Origin: CAZMGB01 sp964565775
GTDB taxonomy: Bacteria; Chloroflexota; Dehalococcoidia; DSTF01; JALHUB01
Reading direction: 5' to 3'
DNA: 54,456 bases
Assembly: GCA_964565775.1 (NCBI GenBank)
Contig: CAZMGB010000022.1
Location: forward strand, 1 to 54,456
Shown here: piece after piece, positions 1 to 8,090 of the stretch
Layout of the letters: every line of letters starts with the position of its first letter
Position numbering within the stretch: the first letter of the stretch is position 1
Notes under the pieces: model-generated
The model's database searches: none
What the model saw: the letters and a program-made list of their open reading frames with translations, nothing else
What the model was told of the DNA's origin: nothing
Made by a program: the position numbers and the translations under genes

Positions 1-241
1 AAGGGAACCTGTATGCAAGGCTTCCGAAGGCCAGCCTTCAGGCTGGCGCGGCGGCCAGGCTCAAGCCTGGCCTTCAGCCCTGCTCTACCGAGCAGACCTG
101 ATGGTCATGAACAGAATAACTCGACACAAGGGAACCTGTATGCAAGGCTTCCGAAGGCCAGCCTTCAGGCTGGCGCGGCGGCGAGGCTCAAGGCTGGCCT
201 TCAGTCCTGCTCTACGGGGCAAGGCAGACCTGAAGGTCTGC
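1..241. repeat. Direct repeat with hairpins
   Basis: Two near-identical copies lie 127 bp apart, one starting at 1 and one at 128. Both open with AAGGGAACCTGTATGCAAGG and agree over roughly 105 bp. Each carries the hairpin GCCAGCC-TTCA-GGCTGGC (30-47 and 157-174). Copy 1 also has GGCCAGGC-TCAA-GCCTGGCC (53-72), which is mutated in copy 2. A further hairpin, GCAGACC-TGAA-GGTCTGC, sits at 224-241. Short reading frames here are repeat-derived and I do not call them genes. The region ends just before the Shine-Dalgarno site of the next gene. The hairpins belong to the TGAA-loop family seen elsewhere in the window. Confidence 0.85.
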
Positions 242-308
242 AGCTACGGCTACGGCCGGTGGGCACGAACCATCTCCGGGCGATTGCAGGACCGACAAGG
301 AGTGAACG

Positions 309-1469
309 TTGGCGGCAGTGACTAAGACTCAGCGGGAGGGCGATAGGATTAAGGTCGAGGTCTATATCCCCGCTCCCTTCCGCAGGCTTGCGGGCAACCG
401 AACCCACGTGCAGGCAAGCGGCGAGAACGTGGCGGAGCTCCTCGAAGACCTGGAGGCCCGCTACCCGGGCTTTCGCGACCTCCTCTTCGACGAGCAGCAC
501 CAGATTCCTGTTCACATCAACATCTACGTGAACAACAGGGAGATAAGCACCCTCGAGGGCATCGCGACGCGCCTGAAGGACGGCGACCAGGTGGCCGTCA
601 TCCCGGCTCTGGCGGGCGGCGCCGCCGATGGCGATGAGGAGAGGCCGCCCACGGCCCTGACCGCGGAGCAGGTGCTTCGATACTCGCGCCACATCGTCAT
701 GCCCCAGGTGGGGCCGGTGGGGCAGCGCAAGATCATGGAGGCGAAGGTGCTGATCCTGGGGGCGGGCGGTCTCGGCTCGCCCGCGGCCCTCTACCTGGCC
801 CTGGCGGGCGTCGGCACCATCGGCATTGTCGACTACGACGTCGTCGACCTTTCGAACCTCCAGCGGCAGCTCCTGCACCAGAACGACGACGTAGGTCGGC
901 CCAAGGCCATCTCGGCCCAAGAGACCATCGCCCGCTACAACCCCGATGTGAACGTCGTCGTCCACCAGGAACCCCTGACCTCGGACAACGCCCTCGACAT
1001 CATCTCCCAATACGATATCGTCGTGAATGCGGTGGACACCTTCCCCGCCCGCTACCTGGCGAACGATGCCTGCGTGTTTCTGAAGAAGCCGCTGATCGAC
1101 GGCAGCATCCTCCTCTTCGACGGGCAGGCCACTGTGTTCCTGCCCGGTCAGGGGTGCTACCGCTGCCTGTTCCCGGCGCCGCCGCCGCCGGGCCTCGTGC
1201 CTAGCTGCGCCGACGCCGGCGTGCTGGGGGCGCTGCCGGGCGTCATCGGCTGCATCCAGGCAATCGAGGCCGTCAAGCTCATCCTGGGCATAGGCGAGTC
1301 CCTCAGCGGTCGCCTTCTGCTCTTCGATGCCCTGGCCATGGAGTTCCGCCAGGTCCACATCCGCCGCGACCCCAACTGCGTCGTCTGCGGTGACAATCCC
1401 ACTGTCACTGAGCTCATCGACTACGAAGGCTTCTGTGGCGCGCCGATGGTCGCGCCAGCGGAAACCTAA
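309..1469 (+). CDS. moeB: MoaD-like domain fused to MoeB/ThiF-type adenylyltransferase
   Basis: This is an E1-like enzyme that should adenylate the C-terminal glycine of a ubiquitin-like sulfur carrier in the cytoplasm. Residues ~14-104 form a MoaD/ThiS-like beta-grasp domain ending in ALAGG (Gly103-Gly104), but the chain continues. Residues ~115-380 are the ThiF/MoeB Rossmann domain with LILGAGGLGSP, a zinc site made by two CxxC pairs (C283/C286 and C357/C360), and a PSCADAGVLG segment where the family has its reactive cysteine. No rhodanese domain is present, unlike MoeZ. The TTG start at 309 is chosen because AAGGAG lies six bases upstream. It precedes cysO, cysM and mec, so CysO is the likely partner. 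The fused internal carrier domain is unusual and would need cleavage to expose Gly-Gly. Confidence 0.9.
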   Translation: MAAVTKTQREGDRIKVEVYIPAPFRRLAGNRTHVQASGENVAELLEDLEARYPGFRDLLFDEQHQIPVHINIYVNNREISTLEGIATRLKDGDQVAVIPALAGGAADGDEERPPTALTAEQVLRYSRHIVMPQVGPVGQRKIMEAKVLILGAGGLGSPAALYLALAGVGTIGIVDYDVVDLSNLQRQLLHQNDDVGRPKAISAQETIARYNPDVNVVVHQEPLTSDNALDIISQYDIVVNAVDTFPARYLANDACVFLKKPLIDGSILLFDGQATVFLPGQGCYRCLFPAPPPPGLVPSCADAGVLGALPGVIGCIQAIEAVKLILGIGESLSGRLLLFDALAMEFRQVHIRRDPNCVVCGDNPTVTELIDYEGFCGAPMVAPAET

Positions 1470-1500
1470 AGGGAAGCATCATCTCATGGAGGAATGAAGA

Positions 1501-2034
1501 ATGAGTGTGGAGGTGCGCGTGACCTCGGTGCTCGAGCGCCACGTGGGGGCCAAGTCGGTGCAAAGCGACGGCTCGACCGTCGCTGAGCTGCTGGCCAACC
1601 TCGAGGCGAGCTATCCCGGCTTCATGGGCCTGATCACCGGTGACGACGGCAAGCTGCACCGCTTTGTGAACATCTACCTGAACGATGAGGACGTGCGCTA
1701 CCTGGGGGCCCTCGACACGCCCCTGAAAGACGGCGACGTGCTCTCTATCCTGCCGGCCCTGGCCGGTGGCTCAGCTAACTGGGCTTCTAAGGCGTGCGCG
1801 TACCGCAAGGGAGACGGGGTGGTCGGTTTGCCGCGCTATAGTGATGGAGCACGTTATCCAACGTGTGGTGGACAAGGTGCAGCGTTGGTTGCACAACCTG
1901 CCAGAAGGTGCAGATGTTGCGAAGGCAGAGGTTTGATCGGGCATGACAGCGTCAAACGCGTTCGCTGCAGTGTCTGTGGCGGAACCGGCTGGCCATTGGC
2001 GCATACGTCTACTAATGAAGATGTGATCTCGTAG
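1501..2034 (+). CDS. cysO: CysO-like sulfur carrier with DnaJ-type zinc-finger tail
   Basis: Residues 1-90 are a MoaD/CysO beta-grasp sulfur carrier whose native end should be ALAGG (Gly89-Gly90). In CysO-type pathways this glycine is thiocarboxylated and attacked by CysM-bound aminoacrylate. Here the frame stays open for 87 more residues. The tail carries CxxCxGxG motifs like the DnaJ central zinc finger: C137RCCEGRG, C156SVCGGTG, and a degenerate YPTCGGQG at 119-126. The stop codon (2032-2034) lies in the edge of the transposase element that follows. The carrier would be inactive unless cleaved after Gly90, which the neighbouring JAMM protease could do. Alternatively the tail is an insertion-derived scar that replaced the original stop. 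The carrier domain is certain; the biological reality of the tail is uncertain. Confidence 0.8.
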   Translation: MSVEVRVTSVLERHVGAKSVQSDGSTVAELLANLEASYPGFMGLITGDDGKLHRFVNIYLNDEDVRYLGALDTPLKDGDVLSILPALAGGSANWASKACAYRKGDGVVGLPRYSDGARYPTCGGQGAALVAQPARRCRCCEGRGLIGHDSVKRVRCSVCGGTGWPLAHTSTNEDVIS

Positions 2035-2548
2035 GGACAGAGCTTCAGCTCTGTCCGCGAAAGCCGATGACAACGTTAGTCCGTAGGAAGTCCTCGCCGC
2101 GACTGCAGAGCTTCTCATACACGGGAAGTTATGCCTATCTGGTAACGGTCAATACATCTGGGAGAGCACCGTATTTCAAAGATGTGGAGAGAGCGCGGTT
2201 CTGCCGAGATCAACTGCTTAGATATGCTGAGGTGCATAGCTTTCACGTTCATGCCTACTGCTTCATGCCGGATCATCTCCACTTGCTTGTCCAGGGAGGG
2301 TCCGGTCAAGCAGACCTCCGCCAGTTTCTCCAGAGATTCAAGCAAGTCACCGGCTTCCACTTCAAACGGGGAAGAGGTCACCAACTATGGCAACGGAGTT
2401 TCCATGACCACATTGTCAGGAAAGAAGAAGACCTACAACAGATCGCAGAATACATCTGGAATAACCCGGCCCGGGCCGGCATAGTTGAGAGTTGGGATGC
2501 CTATAGCTTGTCGGGACCATTCGGACAGACCTGAAGGTCTGTCCCTAC
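2031..2548 (+). mobile_element. REP-RAYT element (transposase with flanking hairpins)
   Basis: A 518-bp unit is bounded by the inverted repeats GTAGGGACAG (2031-2040) and CTGTCCCTAC (2539-2548). Each end also forms a perfect hairpin with 9-bp arms: GGACAGAGC-TTCA-GCTCTGTCC (2035-2056) and GGACAGACC-TGAA-GGTCTGTCC (2523-2544). Between them lies one HUH transposase gene. This is the architecture of a REP-associated tyrosine transposase with its cognate hairpins. It separates cysO from cysM, supplies the stop codon of the extended cysO frame, and puts a hairpin directly upstream of cysM. Confidence 0.8.
2067..2534 (+). CDS. REP-associated tyrosine transposase (Y1_Tnp, IS200-like)
   Basis: This 155-residue protein belongs to the Y1/HUH single-strand transposase superfamily, in the RAYT group. 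The visible signatures are the HUH motif in PDHLHLLV at about residue 69, and the catalytic-tyrosine helix ending QQIAEYIWNNPARAG at about 125-140, with QRSFHDHIVRKEED just before it. Proteins of this group nick and mobilise REP hairpins. The ATG start at 2067 lies 11 bp after the left hairpin. The stop codon TGA (2532-2534) forms part of the loop of the right hairpin, so gene and element end are interlocked. The reading frame looks intact. Confidence 0.9.
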   Translation: MTTLVRRKSSPRLQSFSYTGSYAYLVTVNTSGRAPYFKDVERARFCRDQLLRYAEVHSFHVHAYCFMPDHLHLLVQGGSGQADLRQFLQRFKQVTGFHFKRGRGHQLWQRSFHDHIVRKEEDLQQIAEYIWNNPARAGIVESWDAYSLSGPFGQT

Positions 2549-2560
2549 GATAATTGGCCA

Positions 2561-3499
2561 TTGCTGTACCATTCGCTCCTCGACGCGATCGGCAACACGC
2601 CCCTGGTGGAGATGCGCAACCTCAGCCCCAAGCCGGGGGTGCGTTTCTTCGGCAAGCTGGAGGGTCAGAACCCCACCGGCAGCGTCAAGGACCGCATCGC
2701 GAAATACATGATCGAGGATGCGGAGCGGAAGGGTTTGCTGACGCCGGAGCACACCATTCTCGAGGCCACCAGCGGCAACACCGGCATCGGCCTGGCCTTC
2801 ATCGGCCGCCTCAAGGGGTACCGGGTGAAGGTGCTGCTGCCGGACAACGTCAGTGAAGAGCGGACACACCTCCTGAAGGCGTTCGGGGCCGAGATCATGT
2901 ACAGCGAAGGCCAGTACGGCACCAACGGCGCCATCGTGGAGGCGCAGGAGATCATGCGCGCCGACCCCGGCGCTTACTTCATGCCTTACCAGTTCGGCAA
3001 CCCAGCCAACCCTCGCGCCCACTACGAGACCACCGGTCCCGAGCTCCTGCGGGACCTGCCGGACATCGACGTCTTCGTGGCGGGGTTGGGAACGGGTGGC
3101 ACCCTCACCGGCGTCGGACGCTACCTGAAAGAGCGCAAGCCCGACGTCAAGATCATCGCTACCGTTCCTCACCCGGGCGATCTGGTGCAGGGGCTGCGCA
3201 GCCTGGATGATGGCTTCATCCCTGAAGTGTTCGACGAGTCGGTTCTAAACGGGAAGATCCTGGTTGAGTCGCGCAGGGCCTTCGCCGCCGCCAAGGAGCT
3301 GACCCAGGCCGAGGGCATCTTCGCCGGCATCTCTGCGGGCGCGGTCCTGCGGACGGCCCAGCGGGTGGCGGAGCGGATGGAGCGGGGCAACGTAGTCCTC
3401 CTTCTCGCGGACGGCGGCTGGAAGTATCTTTCGACCGACCTGTGGACGAAGGAGTATGAGGAGCTGCCCGAGGACATCGAGAGCAAGGTCTGGTGGTAG
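2561..3499 (+). CDS. cysM: Cysteine synthase, CysM type
   Basis: PLP-dependent beta-substitution enzyme of 312 residues. It forms aminoacrylate from an activated serine and combines it with sulfur from a thiocarboxylated carrier or from sulfide. Visible motifs are IGNTPLV (10-16), the PLP lysine in PTGSVKDR (K43), the substrate loop TSGNTGIG, and the glycine-rich GLGTGGTLTG. The C-terminus DIESKVWW is like that of Mycobacterium CysM. Its place between cysO and mec supports CysO-thiocarboxylate as sulfur donor. The TTG start at 2561 fits the family N-terminus, but I see no Shine-Dalgarno site; the transposase hairpin ends only 16 bp upstream, so the insertion may have displaced the original initiation region. 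Confidence 0.93.
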   Translation: MLYHSLLDAIGNTPLVEMRNLSPKPGVRFFGKLEGQNPTGSVKDRIAKYMIEDAERKGLLTPEHTILEATSGNTGIGLAFIGRLKGYRVKVLLPDNVSEERTHLLKAFGAEIMYSEGQYGTNGAIVEAQEIMRADPGAYFMPYQFGNPANPRAHYETTGPELLRDLPDIDVFVAGLGTGGTLTGVGRYLKERKPDVKIIATVPHPGDLVQGLRSLDDGFIPEVFDESVLNGKILVESRRAFAAAKELTQAEGIFAGISAGAVLRTAQRVAERMERGNVVLLLADGGWKYLSTDLWTKEYEELPEDIESKVWW

Positions 3500-3537
3500 C
3501 CCCGCAGGGGCGCGGCCGCTGTAACGGAGATGTCTCT

Positions 3538-3942
3538 GTGTTCACCCTAGAGCGCAGGTATGTGGACGGGATCATAACCCACGCTCGTGAGGAAGACCCG
3601 AACGAGTGCTGCGGCATACTCGCGGGCAAGGACGGCCAGGTCGCCCGCCTCTACCGCGCCGTCAACTCCGAGGCCAGTCCCGACCGCTACAACGTTGAGT
3701 CGAACGATCTTCTCCGGATCCATAACGAATGCGACGCCCAGGGCTGGGATTTCGTCGCCATCTACCACTCCCATACCCACACGGAGGCCTACCCCTCGCC
3801 GACGGACGTACGTCTCGCCGCCTGGCGGCCGGACTCCGTCTACCTCATCGTCTCCCTGGCCGACAAGGCCAAGCCCGTCCTCCGGGCCTTCCGCATCCAG
3901 GAAGGGGCGGTGGCGGAAGAGCCGCTCCGCATCGAGGACTGA
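3538..3942 (+). CDS. mec: Mec-like JAMM metalloprotease
   Basis: JAB1/MPN/Mov34 zinc metallopeptidase of 134 residues. In the Mycobacterium pathway the homologue releases cysteine from the CysO-cysteine adduct. The JAMM motif is complete: Glu in NECCGILAG near the N-terminus, then HSHTHTEAYPSPTD, which gives His-x-His and Ser-x-x-Asp. The usual proline after the second histidine is threonine. GTG at 3538 is preferred because GGAGA lies seven bases upstream. The open frame extends to 3493, overlapping cysM by 7 bp, but has no ribosome site there. Two possible substrates beyond CysO-Cys are the extended CysO and the internal Gly-Gly of the MoaD-MoeB fusion (inference). Confidence 0.9.
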   Translation: MFTLERRYVDGIITHAREEDPNECCGILAGKDGQVARLYRAVNSEASPDRYNVESNDLLRIHNECDAQGWDFVAIYHSHTHTEAYPSPTDVRLAAWRPDSVYLIVSLADKAKPVLRAFRIQEGAVAEEPLRIED

Positions 3943-4010
3943 CGGCCTAAGTCGCCTGATATAGCTCTCCTCACACCTCATTACCACGCTCCGCCCTGCC
4001 GATACTCTCT

Positions 4011-7000
4011 GTGGGCATTCGTAGGGTTCAACGCCTAGTGGCGGTTTGGAAAGTGGACGAGAGCGTCTCTTCGTTTCTCTGTGACCCCGACCGGGGCATT
4101 GGCTCAGGTATCAAGGAGGTCTTCGACTCAACCGTAGAGGCCACCCGCGAGGTGCTTGGCACGGACGCGGCGGCCATCGGCCTGCTTGACGGCGATTACG
4201 TCACTCTTCGAAGCTATCGTGGTCTGTCCGATAGGTTCGCCTCTCGCCTGCGCGTCCATAAGCATGATGGGCTGACGGGCCTCGTCTTCAGAAGCGGCCA
4301 GCCCTACGCCACCCGCGACCAGACCTTCGACCCTGACCACGCGGAAGAGAGCACGCATGAGAAGGGCATAAGGGGCACCCTTCACGTCCCCCTCAAGATC
4401 GGTGGCGAGGTGATCGGCTTTCTCTACGTGGGCCACCGCTCCCTTCGCGACTTCAGCGTTCGAGAGATTCGCATCGCCAGCGCCCTGGGCGAGCAGGTGA
4501 GCAAGAGCCTGGAGAACGCCTACCTGCTCGAGCAGGAGCGGCGGCACCGCCACCGCGCCGAGACACTGCTGGAGGTCGTTGACGCCGCCAAGTCCAGCCT
4601 TGGCCTCAAGAAGGTGCTCGCGAAGCTATGCCAGTCCGTGGTCGATGTCAGTGTCGGGGACCGCTGTAGCATCTACCTGATCGATGAGGAGGCGGCAAGG
4701 CTGGAGGCCTTCATGTCCGTCGGAGTGAAGGATCCGGCCCTCTGGGAGAAGTCTCAGTCCTTCGGCCGTACGATGCCCAAGGAGGCGGTGGACCGACTCG
4801 CAAGCAATCTGAGGAAACGGCGCGAGCCAGCCATTGCCGACGACGTGCGCATCTCCAAGCTGGTTTCTCCTCGCTGGGTGAAGGCGTTCGGCCTGAAGTC
4901 GATGGCCATGTATCCCCTGATGGCGAAAGATAAGGTCATAGGGGTGATGGTGGTGGATGCCTTCCGCGACTACGTGCACTTTCCCCCAGAGGAAGTGGAG
5001 ACCCTCACCGCCGTCGCCAATCAGGCTGCCGTCATCATCGACAACGCTCGCCTCTTTGAGCAGGAACGCCGCCAGCGGGAGCGGGCGGCGCTTCTGCTGG
5101 ATGTGGTAACGAACGCCAACTCCAGCGCCAGTCTCAAGAAGCTGCTGGTCAAGCTCGGCCAGTCCGTTGTAGATCTCAGTGTCGCACAGCGGTGCAGCAT
5201 CTTCCTCGTCTATGATGAGGGCACGAGGCTGGAGCCGCTGATGTCCCTCGGCGTGGAGGACAAGGTCCTTTGGGAGAAGTTCCGCGCACTCGGTTCCGGC
5301 GCGCCTCGGGGACGGGTGAGCCGCCTCATGACGGCGCTCAATAGCCTGCGCGAACCCTATGTTGAGGAGGATGTCAGAGGCAACCAGGTGCTGCCTCGCC
5401 ACTGGGCAGAGGCCTTCGATGTGAAATCAGTGGTCATCTATCCCCTCCATGTCAAAGACGAGCTCATCGGCATCATGGTCGTCGACGCGTTCAGCGACCA
5501 GGTGCAATTCCCGCCCGAGGAGGTAGAGACTCTCAAGGCCATCGCCAATCAGGCTGCCGTAATCATCGAGCACGCCCGCCTTCTCGAGCAGGAGCGCAGC
5601 GAGCGAGAGCGGGCGGAGCATCTGCTGGAGGTTGTAAGCGCGGCCGCCCCCACTCTCTCCCTGAGGAAAGTGGTCATCAAGATCTGCGAGGCGGTGGTCA
5701 AGCTCAGCGTCGCCGACCGCTGTAGCATATTCCTACGCAACGAGGATACAGGGCGTTCCGAGCCGTACATGTCGCTCGGCGTGGAGGACCCGGAGCTGTG
5801 GCAGAGGTTCCAGAACTCAGAAGGCATGAGCTCGGACGAAGTGCGGGGGTTGGAGGAGGCGTTCGGGACTCTCACGCCCGCGATCGAGGAGCACGTGCCC
5901 GGTTCCGGGTTCCTGCCGGACTACTGGGTGAACGCGTTCGCCCTCAAGTCGCTCGCTATCTATCCACTCATCGTGAGGGACAAGCCGGTCGGGGCTATGG
6001 CCATGGACTCCTTCCGCGACTTCGTCAGCTTTCCGCCGGAAGAGGTCGAGGCCCTGACGGCCATCGCACGGCAGATCGCCATAATCATAGAAAACGCCCG
6101 CCTCTTCGAGAAGGAGCACCGCCAGCGGGACCGGGCGGAGTGGTTGCTGGAGGTCCTGAACGCTGCCAGTTCCAGCCTCAGCCTGAAGAGCATCCTCATC
6201 AAGCTGTGCCAGTCAGTGGTCGACTTCAGCGTCGGTGATCGGTGTACCATCTACCTGATAGACCGGGAGGCGGCCAGGCTGGTTCCCTACATGTCGCTGG
6301 GGATCGAGGACGCGACCCTGTGGGACAAGTTTCAAGCTACCGGTGGCGAAGCCCCTTCGGGAAGGCCGAGCCGTCTCATCGAAGCGCTAAGCAAGCTGCG
6401 GCAACCCTATGTAGACGAGGACGTGCGCCGTTCGCGGGTGCTTCCCCCATCCTGGATAGAGACGTTCGATCTGAAGTCCGTAGTCCTCTACCCCCTGATA
6501 GTGAAGGATGCTGTCATGGGCGTGATGGTGGTGGACGCCTTCCAGGACTACGCCCATTTTCCTCCTGAGGAAGTTGAGACCCTGGCCGCCGTTGCGAAGC
6601 AGGCTGCTATCCTCATCGAGAACGCCCGCCTTTATGAGAAGATGCAGGCCCAGGCCGTAACTGATTTCCTTACGGGTGTTCACAACCATCGCTATCTGCG
6701 CGACCGGCTGGAGGAGGAGCTGGCTCGGACCAACCGTGGTGGTCTTCCCTTCTCCATCATGATGCTGGACCTCGACCGCTTCGCCCTCTTCAACGACACC
6801 TACGGTCACCCGGTCGGCGACGCCGTTCTGCGCAATGTGGCGTCCGCGATCGCCTCCGCCTGCCGCGCCACAGACATCCTCGGCAGGTACGGCGGCGACG
6901 AGTTCATGGTCATTCTGCCGCAGACGAACAAGGCCCAGGCGAGACGCCTGGGGCGGAGGATTCAGAGCCGCGTCGGCCAGGCATCCTTCCGCGTTGGGGA

Positions 7001-7775
7001 GGCGGGCGCGGAGGTATCAGTGACCGTGAGCATCGGCGTTGCCAGTTGCCCGGAGGACGGCGACCGCGGCGAGCATCTCATTCGCGAAGCCGATGCCGCC
7101 CTCTACGAGTCCAAGCGCCGAGGGGGCAACGACGTCGTCGTTCGCGGTCGCCCGGTGGACAGCTCGCTCCCCTCTCGCGGCGGTACACTCGGCATCATCC
7201 AGGCCCTGGTGAACGCCCTGGGCGAGAAGGAGCCCTACAGCAGGGATCACGGCTCAGTGATTGCCCGCTACGCCGGGCTCATCGCCGAGACCCTGAAGCT
7301 TTCGGACGGAGAGAAGGGGAGTCTGCGCAAGGCCGCCCTTCTTCACGACGTCGGGAAACTCGCCATTCCCGACCGTATTCTCCTCAAGCCTGGTCCCCTG
7401 AGCAGACGGGAGTGGCCGGTCGTGCGGAAGCACGTCCTCCTCGGCGAGGCCATCCTGCAGGGGATTCCCGAGCTGGCCGACGCGGCCCCGGTGGTGGCCT
7501 GCCACCACGAGCGCTGGGATGGCCGTGGCTATCCGCGCCGCCTCCGGGGCGAGGACATTCCCCTTCTCGGCCGCATCATAGCCGTAGTCGACGCCTACTC
7601 GGCGATGACCTGTGACCGGCCCTACCGCAAGGCCTTGAGCCATCGCCAAGCCGTGCGCGAACTCAAGTCGAACGCCGGTACGCAGTTCGACCCGCGCCTC
7701 GTCGATGTCGTCCTGGAGGTGATAAAGAGCGAGCGCCTTCCCGGGCGCGTCGACAGCCGCTCGCGCGCTGCCTAG
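4011..7775 (+). CDS. Five-GAF GGDEF/HD-GYP cyclic-di-GMP protein
   Basis: A 1254-residue cytoplasmic signalling protein with no clear membrane segment. A first GAF domain (~30-172) is followed by four homologous units of about 175 residues, starting near 175, 354, 529 and 703. Each unit begins with a charged RxRAExLLEVV linker, then KLCQSVVDxSVxDRCSI and ends with PPEEVETLxAxANQAAIIIENARL. A GGDEF domain follows, with intact GGDEF at 961-965 and an RxxD inhibitory site (RATD) five residues before it. An HD-GYP domain has HD at 1112-1113 and DGRGYP around 1173. Both synthesis and hydrolysis of c-di-GMP look possible. The GTG start at 4011 is the longest; GTG 4038 is an alternative. The GAF ligands cannot be told from sequence. 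Confidence 0.9.
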   Translation: MGIRRVQRLVAVWKVDESVSSFLCDPDRGIGSGIKEVFDSTVEATREVLGTDAAAIGLLDGDYVTLRSYRGLSDRFASRLRVHKHDGLTGLVFRSGQPYATRDQTFDPDHAEESTHEKGIRGTLHVPLKIGGEVIGFLYVGHRSLRDFSVREIRIASALGEQVSKSLENAYLLEQERRHRHRAETLLEVVDAAKSSLGLKKVLAKLCQSVVDVSVGDRCSIYLIDEEAARLEAFMSVGVKDPALWEKSQSFGRTMPKEAVDRLASNLRKRREPAIADDVRISKLVSPRWVKAFGLKSMAMYPLMAKDKVIGVMVVDAFRDYVHFPPEEVETLTAVANQAAVIIDNARLFEQERRQRERAALLLDVVTNANSSASLKKLLVKLGQSVVDLSVAQRCSIFLVYDEGTRLEPLMSLGVEDKVLWEKFRALGSGAPRGRVSRLMTALNSLREPYVEEDVRGNQVLPRHWAEAFDVKSVVIYPLHVKDELIGIMVVDAFSDQVQFPPEEVETLKAIANQAAVIIEHARLLEQERSERERAEHLLEVVSAAAPTLSLRKVVIKICEAVVKLSVADRCSIFLRNEDTGRSEPYMSLGVEDPELWQRFQNSEGMSSDEVRGLEEAFGTLTPAIEEHVPGSGFLPDYWVNAFALKSLAIYPLIVRDKPVGAMAMDSFRDFVSFPPEEVEALTAIARQIAIIIENARLFEKEHRQRDRAEWLLEVLNAASSSLSLKSILIKLCQSVVDFSVGDRCTIYLIDREAARLVPYMSLGIEDATLWDKFQATGGEAPSGRPSRLIEALSKLRQPYVDEDVRRSRVLPPSWIETFDLKSVVLYPLIVKDAVMGVMVVDAFQDYAHFPPEEVETLAAVAKQAAILIENARLYEKMQAQAVTDFLTGVHNHRYLRDRLEEELARTNRGGLPFSIMMLDLDRFALFNDTYGHPVGDAVLRNVASAIASACRATDILGRYGGDEFMVILPQTNKAQARRLGRRIQSRVGQASFRVGEAGAEVSVTVSIGVASCPEDGDRGEHLIREADAALYESKRRGGNDVVVRGRPVDSSLPSRGGTLGIIQALVNALGEKEPYSRDHGSVIARYAGLIAETLKLSDGEKGSLRKAALLHDVGKLAIPDRILLKPGPLSRREWPVVRKHVLLGEAILQGIPELADAAPVVACHHERWDGRGYPRRLRGEDIPLLGRIIAVVDAYSAMTCDRPYRKALSHRQAVRELKSNAGTQFDPRLVDVVLEVIKSERLPGRVDSRSRAA

Positions 7776-8056
7776 CAGCCTATCGCAGACCCCGTCCCCT
7801 GTCTTTCTCCTGGCCCGTCCGTGGCAGCCCGCGTCGCCGATCCAGGCGCCCAATGCCGGCAATGCGATCGTCCACTTCAATCGGCTGAGACCCTTCGCTT
7901 CGTTCAGGGTGACGCAAGAGAGCGTTTTTCAACAGCCTCCGCTCCTTGCCGGGTTCAGTTCAAGGTGCGTCAAAGGGGTGATCACTCTCCTTATGTGGGG
8001 TCGCAGCTAGACTGTCCCTCTTTGCGTCTTGCGTGGAATGTCCTCCGATATGCTTA
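7776..8056. other. Intergenic region before the ribosomal promoter
   Basis: This 281-bp stretch lies between the GGDEF/HD-GYP gene and the rpsL promoter. I see no convincing gene in it. A weak hairpin with ACCCT/AGGGT arms (7890-7910) is followed at a short distance by GTTTTTC (7924-7930), which could end transcription of the upstream gene. The 79-residue frame across 7821-8060 lacks family features and runs into the promoter, so I do not call it. Confidence 0.5.
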
Positions 8057-8085
8057 TTGACACGTATTTACGCGCATGCTAGAAT
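8057..8085 (+). promoter_or_regulatory. Sigma-70 promoter of the ribosomal superoperon
   Basis: A perfect -35 box TTGACA (8057-8062) is followed after exactly 17 bases by TAGAAT (8080-8085), preceded by TG at the extended -10 position (ATGCTAGAAT). Transcription should start near 8091-8093, exactly at the first strand of the structured leader. It is among the closest matches to consensus in the window, as expected for ribosomal genes. Confidence 0.9.
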
Positions 8086-8090
8086 CACCC

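Noticed and set aside
1844..1936. 30-codon frame MEHVIQRVVDKVQRWLHNLP... within the CysO tail, in another phase
   Set aside because: It looks helical and plausible, but is short, has no ribosome site and conflicts with the zinc-finger motifs in the main frame. It may be a remnant of inserted sequence.
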